Source: Prorocentrum cordatum
Taxonomy: Eukaryota; Sar; Dinophyceae; Prorocentrales; Prorocentraceae
NCBI GenBank assembly: GCA_963575745.1
Contig: CAUYUJ010004707.1
Span: 7,501-45,000, forward strand
Length of the DNA: 37,500 nt
Direction: 5' to 3'
Within the stretch, counting starts at the first letter, position 1; every line of letters begins with the position of its first letter. This document shows, piece after piece, positions 28,479-37,324 of this stretch. The notes beneath the pieces were generated by a model. That model made no database searches. It worked only from the letters and a program-made list of their open reading frames with translations, and was not told the origin of the DNA. A program made the position numbers and the translations under genes.

Positions 28479-29054
28479 CTAATTTCTAATCGTAGAAGGA
28501 TTAACTGCACGAGCTCTTCTCGTCCTGATCTCCGCTGGTGCGACCCCGGTCACTGGGCCAGCGTATCTGTACTTGGCCTTGATGTTGGCATTGTGCAGCA
28601 TGACACCCTTGGTCCTCTTGCCGCCTCTTCGACTCCTCCGAAAGAATGTGGTACGCGCTGCTCGTTCTTGTGCGATCGTCACGCGACCATGCGTGGTCTT
28701 GCACATGCGCTGCTGGCCCATGGTGCAGTCGATCCCCAGGTCCTTGGCCCACTTCGCCCTCCTGATCTTGATGCCCGTCAGCTTGAGCACGTGCTTCTGT
28801 GCCTTGATCTCGTCGGCTGGTTTGGACATCGCGGGGGTTGACTTTGGCGATGCTCGGAGGCCCAGGTCTGGCATGCCTTGCGCCAGTCTGACAGTAGCGC
28901 ATTTGGTCTGCTCCAATACCATTGCAGCAGGTTCCTCAACTCGTGAGTGCACGTCGCCCACATATTGGCGAATGCTGGCAAAGGGGTGCCTTTGTATGCG
29001 CATGCTCAAGGGGGCGGTGCAGGATTGCTCTTGCACAATGATTGGCCTAACCAC
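28479..29054 (-). pseudogene. RT palm and thumb of the third LINE
   Basis: The frame carries QYVGDVHSRVEE, corresponding to the YVDD box, but the first Asp is Gly (GGC at 28956-28958). After it come LGLRASPKSTPAMS, LKLTGIKIRRAKWAKDLGID and a basic RRSRRGGKRTKG, matching the usual order of RT motifs D and E and the thumb (S-x-K-S, GI, KDLG). With YVGD the enzyme could not polymerise. Confidence 0.8.
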
Positions 29055-29209
29055 GGCCAGGTACGATGGAAAGTAGGGATGATGGCCTCAGCATGTGCCC
29101 CATGAGCACGAATCGTACGTGGCGCCAGGTCCGTGCGATAACATAAGTACAGCTCCACCGCTGGGAAATCCAGCTCAATCGACTGGCGTATCATCAAGGC
29201 CAGATCCAT
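29006..29209 (-). pseudogene. RT palm continuation after a stop codon
   Basis: This frame is the same as that of 29,650-29,210 and is separated only by TAA (29210-29212), replacing a residue in KFYD-x-MDLALM. It continues IRQSIELDFPAVELYLCYRT and TIRAHGAHAEAIIP, the region between RT motifs A and B. The sense then shifts to the 29,054 frame near 29,060. Confidence 0.75.
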
Positions 29210-29650
29210 TTAGTCATAGAACTTCGCCACATTCACTCGGATGTCGCTCTGCTCGCTGTAGCCGATGTGTGCCCTGGTCTCGTCCATCACCATTGACTTG
29301 AGCGCGTCATGGAGGGCGCTGCTGCCCTTGGCGGCCGCGTCCGAATGGGCTGCTCCCTTGTCGCGCCACTCGGTCAGGGGACTCTTGGTCATTCGGCCCC
29401 ATCTGCGGATGGGCATGGGTAGGAGGCCGATGTCGCGTTTGTTGCCGATCACCTGCTTGTCGCCCTTCGGGAGGAGTGCGAACCAGTTGTGCAGCAACTT
29501 GTGTGGCCAAGCCGGGCCTTTCTCCATCGTCTTCAGGGTGGCCACGAAGCGCTCCTGCCCCTGGTCCGGGAGCGCGAGGAGGTGGTTCGGCTTCCACTGG
29601 TCCGAGCCCTTGCCTCTGTTCTTCGGGGAACTCTTGAGCGCTGCTACCAA
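29210..29650 (-). pseudogene. RT fingers and motif A of the third LINE
   Basis: The frame reads KGSDQWKPNHLLALP, then LLHNWFALLPKGDKQ, KRDIGLLPMPIRRWGRM and GSSALHDALKSMVMDET, and ends IRVNVAKFYD just before TAA. This is the canonical RT finger pattern (KG-D, LPK, RPIGLLP, GSSAL) and motif A of the KFYD type. The expected first Asp of motif A (usually D-x-x-K-F-Y-D) reads as Asn or Val here, so motif A may be damaged too. Upstream sequence to about 29,990 in related frames belongs to the same protein. Confidence 0.8.
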
Positions 29651-30133
29651 ACCCTGTCTGTCGTGGTGCGGCCGCGCTGCCAGCTCCTCGGTGGCACGGA
29701 GTCGGAGCTCCCCGAGGACTGCGCGGACCGCTGGTAGTCGGTGGGGCTGGGATGGCCACCTCGCCTTCCAGCATGCCGCCTTGGTCTCGGTAGTGCTCTA
29801 AATCGTGTCGCAGACCTCCGGCGCGCCAGGGTTCGCGCAGGCCTCATCCAATGCCCTCTGCTCGCTCTTCTGCAGGTCGCGGCGGGCGCCCTTCATGTAG
29901 CCCCGCGCGTTCAGCATCGCCTGCTTGCCGATCTCGCTCCGCGTCTGCGGCCGTGCCCAGCTGGCGCGCCGCGTGGCTCTCGCTAGAACTCGCGCAGGAA
30001 AGTTCTGCCGCAGTCCGTAATCTGTGCAGTGTCGTAGGAGCTCACCTTGCTGAAGTACAGCTGTGTCATCTCGGTCTACTCTCCACTTGCCACTCTGGTC
30101 CAGCTCATGTCCTGGGGTACTGGGCCTTCTCCT

Positions 30134-30532
30134 TCATGATGCTGACAAGTCCTCGATGAGCTTCCTCGCGACGGCCTGTGCGCTCCGTTGGTGCTGTGAG
30201 TGTCGGTATCGCCCTAGCGCAACAAGCTGCTCTTGGACTCGTGCACGTAGACTCTGCCATTTGTTATTATTCTCTCTGGCGCTGCTGGCGCTGACGTGTC
30301 CAAAGCTGGTGTCCTTCGCCTGCTTGGCCGCCTTGCACCATTGATGCTTAACAGGCGTGCCGCGCCTTGCGTCGTGTCGGGGTTCAACGCTGCGCGGGCC
30401 TGCCAGTTGCGACTCTGTCGCTACAGCCCGCGCAGCGTAGTGCTTGACCAGCGCCTCGCTCATGCGGGGCGCCTCGCAGTGGTCCTCGCTCTGCTGCGCC
30501 GCGGAGTCGGCCTGGATGGAGGCGGAGCTCAA
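30134..30532 (-). pseudogene. Endonuclease-RT linker of the third LINE
   Basis: This 132-residue frame reads LVKHYAARAVATESQL, RRGTPVKHQWCKAAKQAK and NNNKWQSLRARVQEQL. It is Arg/Gln-rich and helical, lying between the EEP end (about 30,790) and the RT fingers on the same strand. That position and composition are typical for the linker of LINE polyproteins. I recognise no catalytic motif. Confidence 0.5.
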
Positions 30533-30622
30533 TAGCTTCTGGGCCTTTTACACGTGGGTGGCCCACTCGCGGTCCTCGCAGCGCAACTGGCACTTGGTGG
30601 TGCAGTGGTCGTTCAACAGGTG

Positions 30623-31147
30623 CTAGTTCTCGTCGTCTAACAGATTGTCCTGCTGGAGAATGTCCTGCTCGTTCCTTGCCTCTGAGAGCTTCGCGTGCCT
30701 CTGTCGGCCCCCTGGAAACGCTTGACGCCTTTCTGGGCGCGCACTTCTCCTTCTGGGATTTCCTAGGGCACGGGGGGCGCATGGGGCCCTGGGGGGGGCG
30801 GAATCAGGCCTCCATGCGATGCGAATCTCGAGGCCCATGTGCGGCCCCCGCGGCAACGCCCGGACAGGTGGGACTTGCTGCGCGAAGGGGCGGAAGCCGT
30901 TAGGCACGATCACAGAGTCAATGATGCGTCCCCTGCCACAAATGCAAATCACCTCCACGCCCGTGGGAGGGCCGATATCGCCCTGGGGCTCCTCCAGCCA
31001 GCCTGGGCGCAACATCTCGCTCGGCGTGGCGTTGAAGTCGCCCGGTAGCAGCCAAGGGGCTCCCGGCGACTTGACGATGCGGGTGGTCCAAGCCATTCTC
31101 TCGGCACTAATGCCGCCCAGGCCTATCGAGCAATCTAAAAGGCACAC
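30623..31147 (-). pseudogene. EEP endonuclease, C-terminal half, third LINE
   Basis: The frame reads LDCSIGLGGISAERMAWTT, then APWLLPGDFNATPSEML (GDFN catalytic box), GRIIDSVIVPNGF (Asp box) and RGPHMGLEI (His box, with Pro before it in place of Ser-Asp). The key residues D, N, D and H are all seen. The N-terminal half is in other frames at 31,107-31,540. Sequence after about 30,780 is basic and probably out of frame. Confidence 0.8.
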
Positions 31148-31540
31148 GGTGAATGCAAAGGTCGCGCCGTGGGATCGCTATGATACCATTGAGATACCCC
31201 GCAGCGCGTCGTGATAGATGCTCTTGGTCTTGGGTCCCTGGAGATGGACGCTGGTGGCGTACGTGGCCCGTCGGAGCCAGAACGTACCCCCGTGCGTGCC
31301 CTTGACTGACCTTCCTGTTGCCGTCGCCGCCGCCCAGGTACCCTCCAATCTTCAACCAAAATTGCGGAGCCTACGCTCGTTTCGTTGGCATCCCATTTCT
31401 CCAAAGTGATGTTCGGCCAATGCCACGAGACCGAACGGGGCATTCTGAACAAGATGCTTCACCTTTGGGCCGTAGCTGGTCACATTGCCGAAGAAGATCG
31501 AGACGTGCTTGCGTTGGCCAAAAAGGGGTGCCTCCTTCAT
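31107..31540 (-). pseudogene. EEP endonuclease, N-terminal half, third LINE
   Basis: One frame (31,540-31,352) starts with the first strands of the fold: FFGNVTSYGPKVKHLVQ (catalytic Asn), then FGLVALAEHHF (catalytic Glu). A second frame (31,355-31,107) continues KIGGYLGGG and GYLNGIIAIPRRDLCIHRV. The domain would nick target DNA to prime reverse transcription. The frameshift at about 31,360 breaks it. Confidence 0.75.
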
Positions 31541-31734
31541 GCTGTACTGGTGGGGCTGCTGCTGCTGGCTGCAGGCGGCTACCCGCCCGATGTGGTAGCT
31601 GGTGCCCCAGCGGCGGGGGTATCGGTCTTGGTGGCTGCCTTGGCTGCCTCCGCCGCCGCCTCTCTTCCCTTGATGGCCGCAGTCTTCTGGGTGAATTCGT
31701 TAACGTTCTTCGGGTCCGATAGGTCAAGGCCAGC

Positions 31735-32515
31735 TTAGCCCTGTACCTGTGCCTCCGCGGGCGCCTCTGGGGCCGCGGGTGCTCCTGGTGTGACGCCTGC
31801 TGCAACGTCTGCCTCGCGCCTCTTAGCCGAAGCTGCCTGCTCTCGTAGCTCAAGTAATGTCCTGGCCGCGTCTTGGGTCTGCTGTCCGATGTCCACCGCG
31901 CACTTGTAGACCTCCTGCGCCTTCTTGGCGTGGCCGAGCGCCTCCTCGTAGACCTTCTTCTGCTCTTGCGTGAACAGCTCGACATCCTCCGTGGCCAGCT
32001 CAGGGAACTGGAACTGCGCGTCGCTGCCGCCATGCTTGTCGTCGACGTGCTTGCAGGAAGTCGCGCTTTTGGCCGCGGTGGTGAGGCTGATGAGACGGTT
32101 GACCTCTGTCTGAGCCTCCGCGCACGACCTGACGTTCTCTTCCAGCTTGCCCAGAAGCTCCTTCCCGTGCTTAGCGTTCGCCACCAGCTGTCTCTTGAGC
32201 TTCTCCTGCTGGGTGTGCAGCATGCGCAGGCAGGCTGCCTGCTTCTCGAGCTGCACTTCTGGGGCCTCTGGTGGAAGTGGTCGATCAGCTTCGGCGAATG
32301 CAGGGCAGACCACCTCCAGCGCCTTGATGGTGGCCTTGTCCTTGTCCGTTTTGGCTGCCTTGTACTTGGGCAGCAGCTGCTCGAGGAGAGCCGCGGCGGT
32401 GCCGTCGCCGCTGGGCTGGTCCTGCAGCGTGAAGGTGACCACTTTGTGGCTGCTGCCAGACTGCTGCTTGGGCCAAGGTATTCTGCAAGCCGACAGGATT
32501 CCCAGCTTGCTGTGC
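31735..32515 (-). pseudogene. Coiled-coil N-terminal region of the third LINE
   Basis: The frame reads FTLQDQPSGDGTAAALLEQL and then long charged helices (KQAACLRMLHTQQEKLKRQL, KELLGKLEENVRSCAEAQTE, QEKLKRQ and TQEQKKVYEEALGHAKKA) with heptad-like Leu spacing. It resembles the coiled-coil part of an ORF1 or Gag-like region and may oligomerise or bind RNA. The Leu/Ile-rich beginning of the open frame (to 32,673) is microsatellite-coded and not real protein. The frame ends at TAA 31735-31737 but stays protein-like (DLSDPKNVNEFTQKT, AEAAKAATKTD) for another ~50 codons. Confidence 0.65.
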
Positions 32516-32519
32516 CCGC

Positions 32520-32660
32520 CGACGACGATGACGATGATGCCGATGATGCTGATGCTGCTGATGATGATGATTACTATAATGATGATGAGGATGGGAAGGA
32601 GAAGGAGAAGGAGGAGGAGGAGGAGGAGGAGGAGGAGGAGGAGGAGGGAGAAGAAAAGGG
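32520..32660 (+). repeat. GAT then GGA microsatellite
   Basis: GATGATGATG-type units at 32,520-32,590 pass into GGA triplets at 32,605-32,655. The tract borders the 5' end of the third LINE, whose coding strand is pyrimidine-rich here. Confidence 0.95.
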
Positions 32661-32664
32661 GGAG

Positions 32665-32735
32665 GAGGCCCACCCCTTTACTCGACGCCCGAGCTTTGCT
32701 TCCACCAGCCTTCCGCCAGCAGGGCCGCCGCCCGA
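32665..32735 (+). repeat. Module next to GGA tract, copy 2
   Basis: GGAGGCCCACCCC, then CGACGCCCGAGCTTTGCTTC and CAGCCTTCCGCC. It matches 20,070-20,140 in sequence and in position relative to a GGA tract and a retroelement 5' end. Confidence 0.75.
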
Positions 32736-32912
32736 GGGCGAGCCGCGTCGGTGGCGAGAGGCTCGCCGAGGACGAGGCCCTCGGCGAAGGACCCCGCGGG
32801 GCCCACGGGGCCTCGGAGCGTCCTCAGGAGAGCCCCCGAGAGACCCGCGTGCCGACGACGACGGCGACGACCCGTATCATAAGGATGCACGATAATGATG
32901 CACGGTCCTGGT

Positions 32913-32950
32913 CGACACTTTGCGGGCGGGGCGCGGCCAGCGAAAGCGGC
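32913..32950 (+). repeat. 38-nt dispersed repeat, copy 2
   Basis: Matches 15,954-15,991 with one mismatch (G for A in TTTGCGRGCGGGG). Confidence 0.8.
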
Positions 32951-33283
32951 AAAGGACTGGCCGAGAGGGTACCCTTGGGGAGGTTCTTGACCATCCGCAC
33001 TAGAGAAGGCGACGCGTGACGGTGAGGGCATTGGATAAGGAACCATGTCGGCGAAGGAACGCTCCAAGGGGCCACGGGGCGTCCTCAGGAGACCACCCGA
33101 GAGGGTGGGCCGCAGAAGGACAAACCGAAACTATCCTTGACACCCTCGGGCCATGAAACATTCACATCGTGCGTTTTTTTGCAATTTTCGGCCTCTGGGG
33201 GGCCCTTACAGGGCCTCAGGACCGTCCAATCACGAGTGAGGATGAAAACCTTTCCTGGGGAATGGGTCCATACCTTTGGGGGT

Positions 33284-33311
33284 CGACGTCATGACGAAAA
33301 TCATGACGTCG
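33284..33311. repeat. Perfect 11-bp hairpin
   Basis: CGACGTCATGA at 33,284-33,294 pairs with TCATGACGTCG at 33,301-33,311 across a 6-nt loop CGAAAA. No T-run follows. It lies in the direct-repeat cluster. Confidence 0.85.
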
Positions 33312-33600
33312 GGGGTCTGGGACACGAGACCCCGAGAGGGTGGGGCGCAGAGGGACATAGTGGTACTATCCCTGAGATCCTGGCGCTGCATTTCTTTTTC
33401 ACCACGGGCGTTTCCGCCTCTTTTTTCGGGGACCCTCACATATCGATCCTGCTCGAGAAATGGTGCAGGAAAATGGGGTCTGGGGCTCCGGTCGTGACTT
33501 TTGCGATGTTGTATTTTCCAACGTCGGATCTAAGAGGGGGCGACACGTTACGGCGAGGGCATTGGATAAGGGGCCATGTGGGGGAACAGCAAAACCACCC

Positions 33601-34055
33601 CCGTAGTAATCACCCCGGCAGCGAAACCGTTCAGTAAACGCACCCGAGGAAGGTATCGAACATGGCATACAATGATGGCATGGCTGTTTGGTAGACGCCC
33701 AGGGCGCTCACTCAACGCCAATGATCAGGGTCGGGGTGGTTTTTCCTCCCTAAACTGAAGGGGCCCTGGGACACACAAATAAATACACACAAATAAAAGG
33801 ATTCCCCATATTTTCCCATATTTTCCGGCGTCTTGTCTTCCCCCCCACTTCCCAAATTTTTCCGTATTTTCTGGGGATCGACGATTCATTGTGTCTGTGT
33901 GTTCTTTTTTCCCTCCTGATAGACATTAGAAAGCCTGCCGCCGTGGCTGCCGCACTGCTCCAGCCGAGGCGTGCGGCTCCTGCTTGGCCGCCCCGCCCAG
34001 AGGCCCCGCCGCGAGCTCGCCCCTCGCCCCTGGCCCGTGCGCGCGTGAAAAGAAA
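33601..34055. other. No recognised gene
   Basis: A 14-nt tandem duplication ACACACAAATAAAT/ACACACAAATAAAA is at 33,771-33,798, then CCATATTTTCC is repeated. The stretch is otherwise featureless. Confidence 0.6.
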
Positions 34056-34057
34056 TA

Positions 34058-34245
34058 CGGCAGGTTCGTGTCGTGACGACCCCAGCGTTGGTATCTGACA
34101 CCGCGTGGATCGTTCAACCTTGAACGATCGGCCGTTTCCGAAACGTCAGATCGTTCAACATCCACCGATTCTGGGCCCACGGCGGCGTTCAACAGTGAAC
34201 GCCAGCGGCGGGGTCGCCGCTGGTCGACACGGCACGAACCTACCG
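34058..34245. mobile_element. TA-flanked MITE with internal palindromes
   Basis: The left end is CGGCAGGTTCGTGTCGTG. The right end, reverse complemented, is CGGTAGGTTCGTGCCGTG, two differences in 18. TA dinucleotides lie immediately outside both ends (34,056-34,057 and 34,246-34,247), consistent with a TA target duplication. Inside are a 10-bp stem GATCGTTCAA with CC loop (34,108-34,129), a further GATCGTTCAA near 34,152 and an 8-bp stem GGCGTTCA (34,184-34,203). It is 188 bp and encodes nothing. Confidence 0.75.
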
Positions 34246-34249
34246 TAAA

Positions 34250-35477
34250 GAGCTGCGCGCGGGCACAAACCCTCGACGCCGGCGCTGCTCGGAGGGGCAG
34301 GAGCGAGGTTTTGGGCCCCCCTCTGGCCGAACTCGGCGCGCTCCCCAGCGCGCCAGCCGCAGCGTCGCCAATGTGTTCTTCGTCGGCCGAGATTTCAATC
34401 AGCGCCCGCTTGCAGCTGCTGGCGGAAAGCTCTCCAGCCACGCTTCCATGCCTGTCTCCGCCGCGCTCCTGACGAGTCAGTCAAGCGGAAAGCCGCAATC
34501 CACTCGAAAGAGCTGTGTACCGACAAATCTAGCTTTACCTACACCGTTCATGTACGTGCCCTCCCCAGAAGAAATTAAACCAAGGAGGAGTGGTGATCTC
34601 GGAATTCGCGAACTTGGCCATCGAAATTGGCGGCCAACCGGAACCCAGGAACTCAGCCCAGCAAAACCAGGGGCACACAAGACGAAAATCCTGACACCAT
34701 GTGCTAAGATCCCTTCCGTGCAAGCGTTAGCTGGGGCATGTCCAGGCCAAGCGTGCGACCCTGCGGCGGGACTCAAAAGCATGAGCGCTGCCAAACATTG
34801 ACCACACCACGCAGCGCGTCATCACTCGCTCCTCCCAAGGTGTGGTCGCCCTGGGGTGTCTGCAAACCTGCTGGTCGCACTCCACTGAACGGAGTCCTTC
34901 GCCCGAAATCAGGGTCGGCGGGTGGACGGGGCGGACACGTTCGCGAGGCCCCCGCTCGGGACCCGACGCCACGGCACCCGTGCGCGCTGGCGATGCGCAC
35001 CCCTTGCCAGACGCCGTGCTTCAGAGTGCGGATGCGTTGGGTGGGCCCGAGGTGAGACTCGGTGCGACAAGCAGGAGGGGGCTGAGGAGTCGCAGGCTGC
35101 GGAAGGGATGCAAGATCGGGGGCGTCCAAGAGGGGGGCGTGCAAGAGGGGAATGGCGCAAATCGTGGCTGGCGGCGTGTGCGCGGCCCACGGGGGTGGGC
35201 CGGGGACGTGTTGAAATAACCCGGACATGCGACGTCCTAACTTTTTCCATACGCGGTCCCCAGAAGTCTGGACCCTTTCCCCGGTGCGGGTTTTCCATAG
35301 GCCGAAAACGGCGAACAGCCTCCCGCCGTGAATTCTTTACGACGCGATCATGTCTGGGAAGAAGAGGCACGACGAAATCTGGGGACACGTCGTGGCCCCC
35401 GCCATGATATCCAACCCCCCTAGCAACCACCCCCGACAAGGGATGGGGAGGGCAAGCGGGCGAGAGGGCCTCCCTGT
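34250..35477. other. No recognised gene
   Basis: Open frames exist on both strands but show no family signature. Confidence 0.5.
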
Positions 35478-35607
35478 CTTGCCATTGCTCGGACGTCCGT
35501 TCCCCGCGCGTTTCTCGGCTTCGTGCGTGTACTTGTCGCGGGCTGATCCAGGATGCTCCCCGATTGTCCTCGTCGAGAAAACATGCACACGTCCGAGCGA
35601 TGCCGAG
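35478..35607. mobile_element. Foldback MITE-like element, family F copy 2
   Basis: The left end is CTTGCCATTGCTCGGACGT. The right end, reverse complemented, is CTCGGCATCGCTCGGACGT. GTTTCTCG inside the left arm pairs with CGAGAAAAC inside the right arm, so the inverted repeat extends to ~45 bp with gaps. The centre keeps GATCCAGGATGCTCCCCGAT as in copy 1. There is no TG expansion here. Confidence 0.75.
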
Positions 35608-36072
35608 GCTGTGCGCCATGCCCACCGCATGCCGCAGCGGGGGCGGAGGCGCAAAGGGCGGAGGAGGCCTTGGCACGAGAGGCACCGCACCAGGAGGGTT
35701 GGCCGAGAGTCGGAATCATACAGTGAAAACGTGTATTAAGGACGGGTGGCAAGGACGCAAGACCCGTGGATGCCGAAGTTGTGATTTTTTGGCCGGCGGG
35801 CGACAAATTGAAACAGCTAAGCACGGGCCGCAGCGACAAGGACACAAGGGTACCCTAGATGAAGGCGCGCGTCCTTACTGGGCGAGTTGACTGTAAACGT
35901 GGACGGGTAAGGGCTCTCGTCGCCCCAGCCCTTCCTGCATCTGCACGATCTCGCTCTGCAACTGCGCCTGCAAGTCCTGGGCGCAGAACCGGTTGGGCGC
36001 CGGGTGCGTGGTGATGCGCCCTGCGGGCGGCCATGATTGGCGACTCCGAAGGGTGTGGTTTGCAAAGGGTGT
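35608..36072. other. No recognised gene
   Basis: Only short GC-rich open frames, none with a recognisable product. Confidence 0.5.
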
Positions 36073-36080
36073 GCTTAGCA

Positions 36081-36226
36081 TTAGGTCGGGCATGTCCCCC
36101 TACAGGCGGGTTCTGGACCAAAACTCAGAACATATTCAAAATCAAAAAATATCAGAGAAATTGTCCCCATACTATTTTTCGACTATTTTTGAATCTTCCT
36201 CCTGAAGAGGGACACGCCCGACTTAC
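36081..36226. mobile_element. 146-bp MITE with 8-bp target site duplication
   Basis: GCTTAGCA occurs exactly on both sides (36,073-36,080 and 36,227-36,234). The element begins TTAGGTCGGGCATGTCCC and its other end, reverse complemented, is GTAAGTCGGGCGTGTCCC. The interior is AT-rich (AATCAAAAAATATCAG), unlike the surroundings. Eight-base duplications are typical for hAT-like and some other cut-and-paste transposons. No transposase is present. Confidence 0.88.
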
Positions 36227-36376
36227 GCTTAGCAGCTCGCACCCTGGGGTCTGGGCGAGGACCTCGACAGAGCTCTCCGCCGCGCCCCGAGGAGGCCCGA
36301 CGAGGGCAGCATGGTGCCCCCCGGCCACCAAAGACGCCGATCGCACCACCCTGGCGTAACCACACCCTGTGTTAGA

Positions 36377-36650
36377 GGAGAAACAACAAAACATAAAACA
36401 TACAGTGGAGGCCAGTCCACAAGAAACCTTCCACAAGAAACCCAACCCTGAGACCCCAGGACGTGCACGGATTTTTGGTGTGGGAACGCCACGCTCTCCA
36501 TCGCAAAACCATCGACACCCAAGAAACCCAGGGCGCCCTGGAGGCATGCAGGGTGTTTCTTGGCATGGGTCTCCACTGTAAACGTTCGACGGTCCGCACG
36601 GATTTCTTGGATCTGCGCTGGAGCCCCCTGGCGGCGCTGGGGCCAAGTGT
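36377..36650 (+). mobile_element. Family X repeat, copy D, interrupted by a MITE
   Basis: The left arm is split: AGAAACAACAAAACATAAAA lies before the insertion and AACGTTCGACGGTCCGCACG, then GATTTCTTGGATCTGCGCTG, lie after it. The right arm of the family is not found before 36,700. A 176-bp MITE sits at 36,403-36,578. Confidence 0.7.
36403..36578. mobile_element. Tc1/mariner-like MITE nested in family X copy D
   Basis: The ends read TA-CAGTGGAGGCC and GGTCTCCACTG-TA, with TA at 36,401-36,402 and 36,579-36,580. The TIRs extend about 26 bp with gaps (both arms contain AAGAAAC). TA target duplication with CAGT termini is the hallmark of Tc1/mariner elements. CCACAAGAAACC is repeated twice in the left arm. 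It is 176 bp and encodes no transposase. Confidence 0.8.
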
Positions 36651-37260
36651 CGAAGTGCGCAGAACACGTTGGCCTTGCAAAAGCCCCGCGCCCTGGCTGA
36701 GCTGGAGCACCTGGAATCTTGGGAAAGTCGTGTAAATCCTCCCTGTTGTACGCCCAGGGCTTCGTCGATACAATCTTGCCAACACGTCCGAAGGCTTTGT
36801 AGGAATCCCGCCATCGAAAAAGCCTCTGGCGCACGCCCTGCTGACAGCCAGCATAAGCACCGTAAAGACTCAGGGGGGCTCGCATGCTCCGAGGCCACCA
36901 AGCTTCGCGCATCGCGCCTGGCGATACGCGGTTATCTTCGCGCCCTCGCGCCGCCGCCCTGGAGATGGGCGCCTCTCCAACCGATGCGCGACATGCGATC
37001 ATCTTCGCGCTCTCGGGAATGACCCAAATGCTCCTGCGCTCCGAGCACCTCAATCTGGGTTGTCTGGGCCTTTGGTGGGCTGCGACCGCCTTCGTGAACG
37101 CTTCCAAAATCTTGCCGGAGTCCGGGGTGGCCTCCTTCTCGCTGCAGCTCGGTGAGGCCTCGGGAGGGTGGTCCTGGCGGCCTCCGCCAGCCTCTGGGGT
37201 CTTGCGGGGGCCTGGTCGCCCCTGGGAGACGTCGGTGCGATGCGCCCTGGTCTTCGCCAA
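36651..37260 (-). other. Open minus-strand frame, unrecognised
   Basis: A minus-strand frame is open from 37,260 to 36,229 and reads, for example, SLYGAYAGCQQGVRQRLF and NREDLHDFPKIPGA in its middle. Its lower-coordinate third is the family X and MITE sequence, so it is not an intact gene. The remainder could be a fragment of a host or element protein, but nothing identifies it. Confidence 0.3.
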
Positions 37261-37324
37261 AGCTCGGGGGACCTTGGGGGGCTGCGGCCACCTTCGGGAA
37301 CGCTTCCCAAACCTCGCTGAAGTC

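Larger units (their letters stand above)
26440..32515 (-). mobile_element. Third LINE, nearly full length but broken
   Basis: Reading from 32,515 downwards the order is coiled-coil region, EEP endonuclease, linker, RT, C-terminal region with zinc knuckle, RNase H and a terminal HxxH/CxxC finger. It is bounded by microsatellites on both sides (GAT/GGA at 32,520-32,660 and CCT at 26,290-26,412). Multiple frameshifts, stops and a mutated RT active site show it is inactive. Its protein sequence is clearly distinct from that of the large element at 2-15 kb. Confidence 0.85.
32800..33600 (+). repeat. Cluster of dispersed direct repeats
   Basis: At least two repeat sets interleave. GTCCTCAGGAGA followed by CCCGAGAG occurs near 32,819 and 33,074, and GAGACCCCGAGAGGGTGGGG recurs near 33,328 with CGCAGA, GGACA and ACTATCC after it, as near 33,090. 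GAGGGCATTGGATAAGG occurs at about 33,024 and 33,555 with GCGAC upstream and CCATGT downstream. No coding sequence is convincing. Confidence 0.65.

Noticed and set aside
33284-33311. Hairpin as a transcription terminator
   Set aside because: There is no T-run after the stem and the host appears eukaryotic, where this signal type does not apply.
34373-34801. Plus-strand 142-codon frame
   Set aside because: No family resemblance and no supporting signals; similar open frames occur on both strands by composition.
36229-37260. A 343-codon minus-strand frame as a single gene
   Set aside because: Its lower third is made of a family X repeat and a nested MITE, and no domain is recognisable in the rest.
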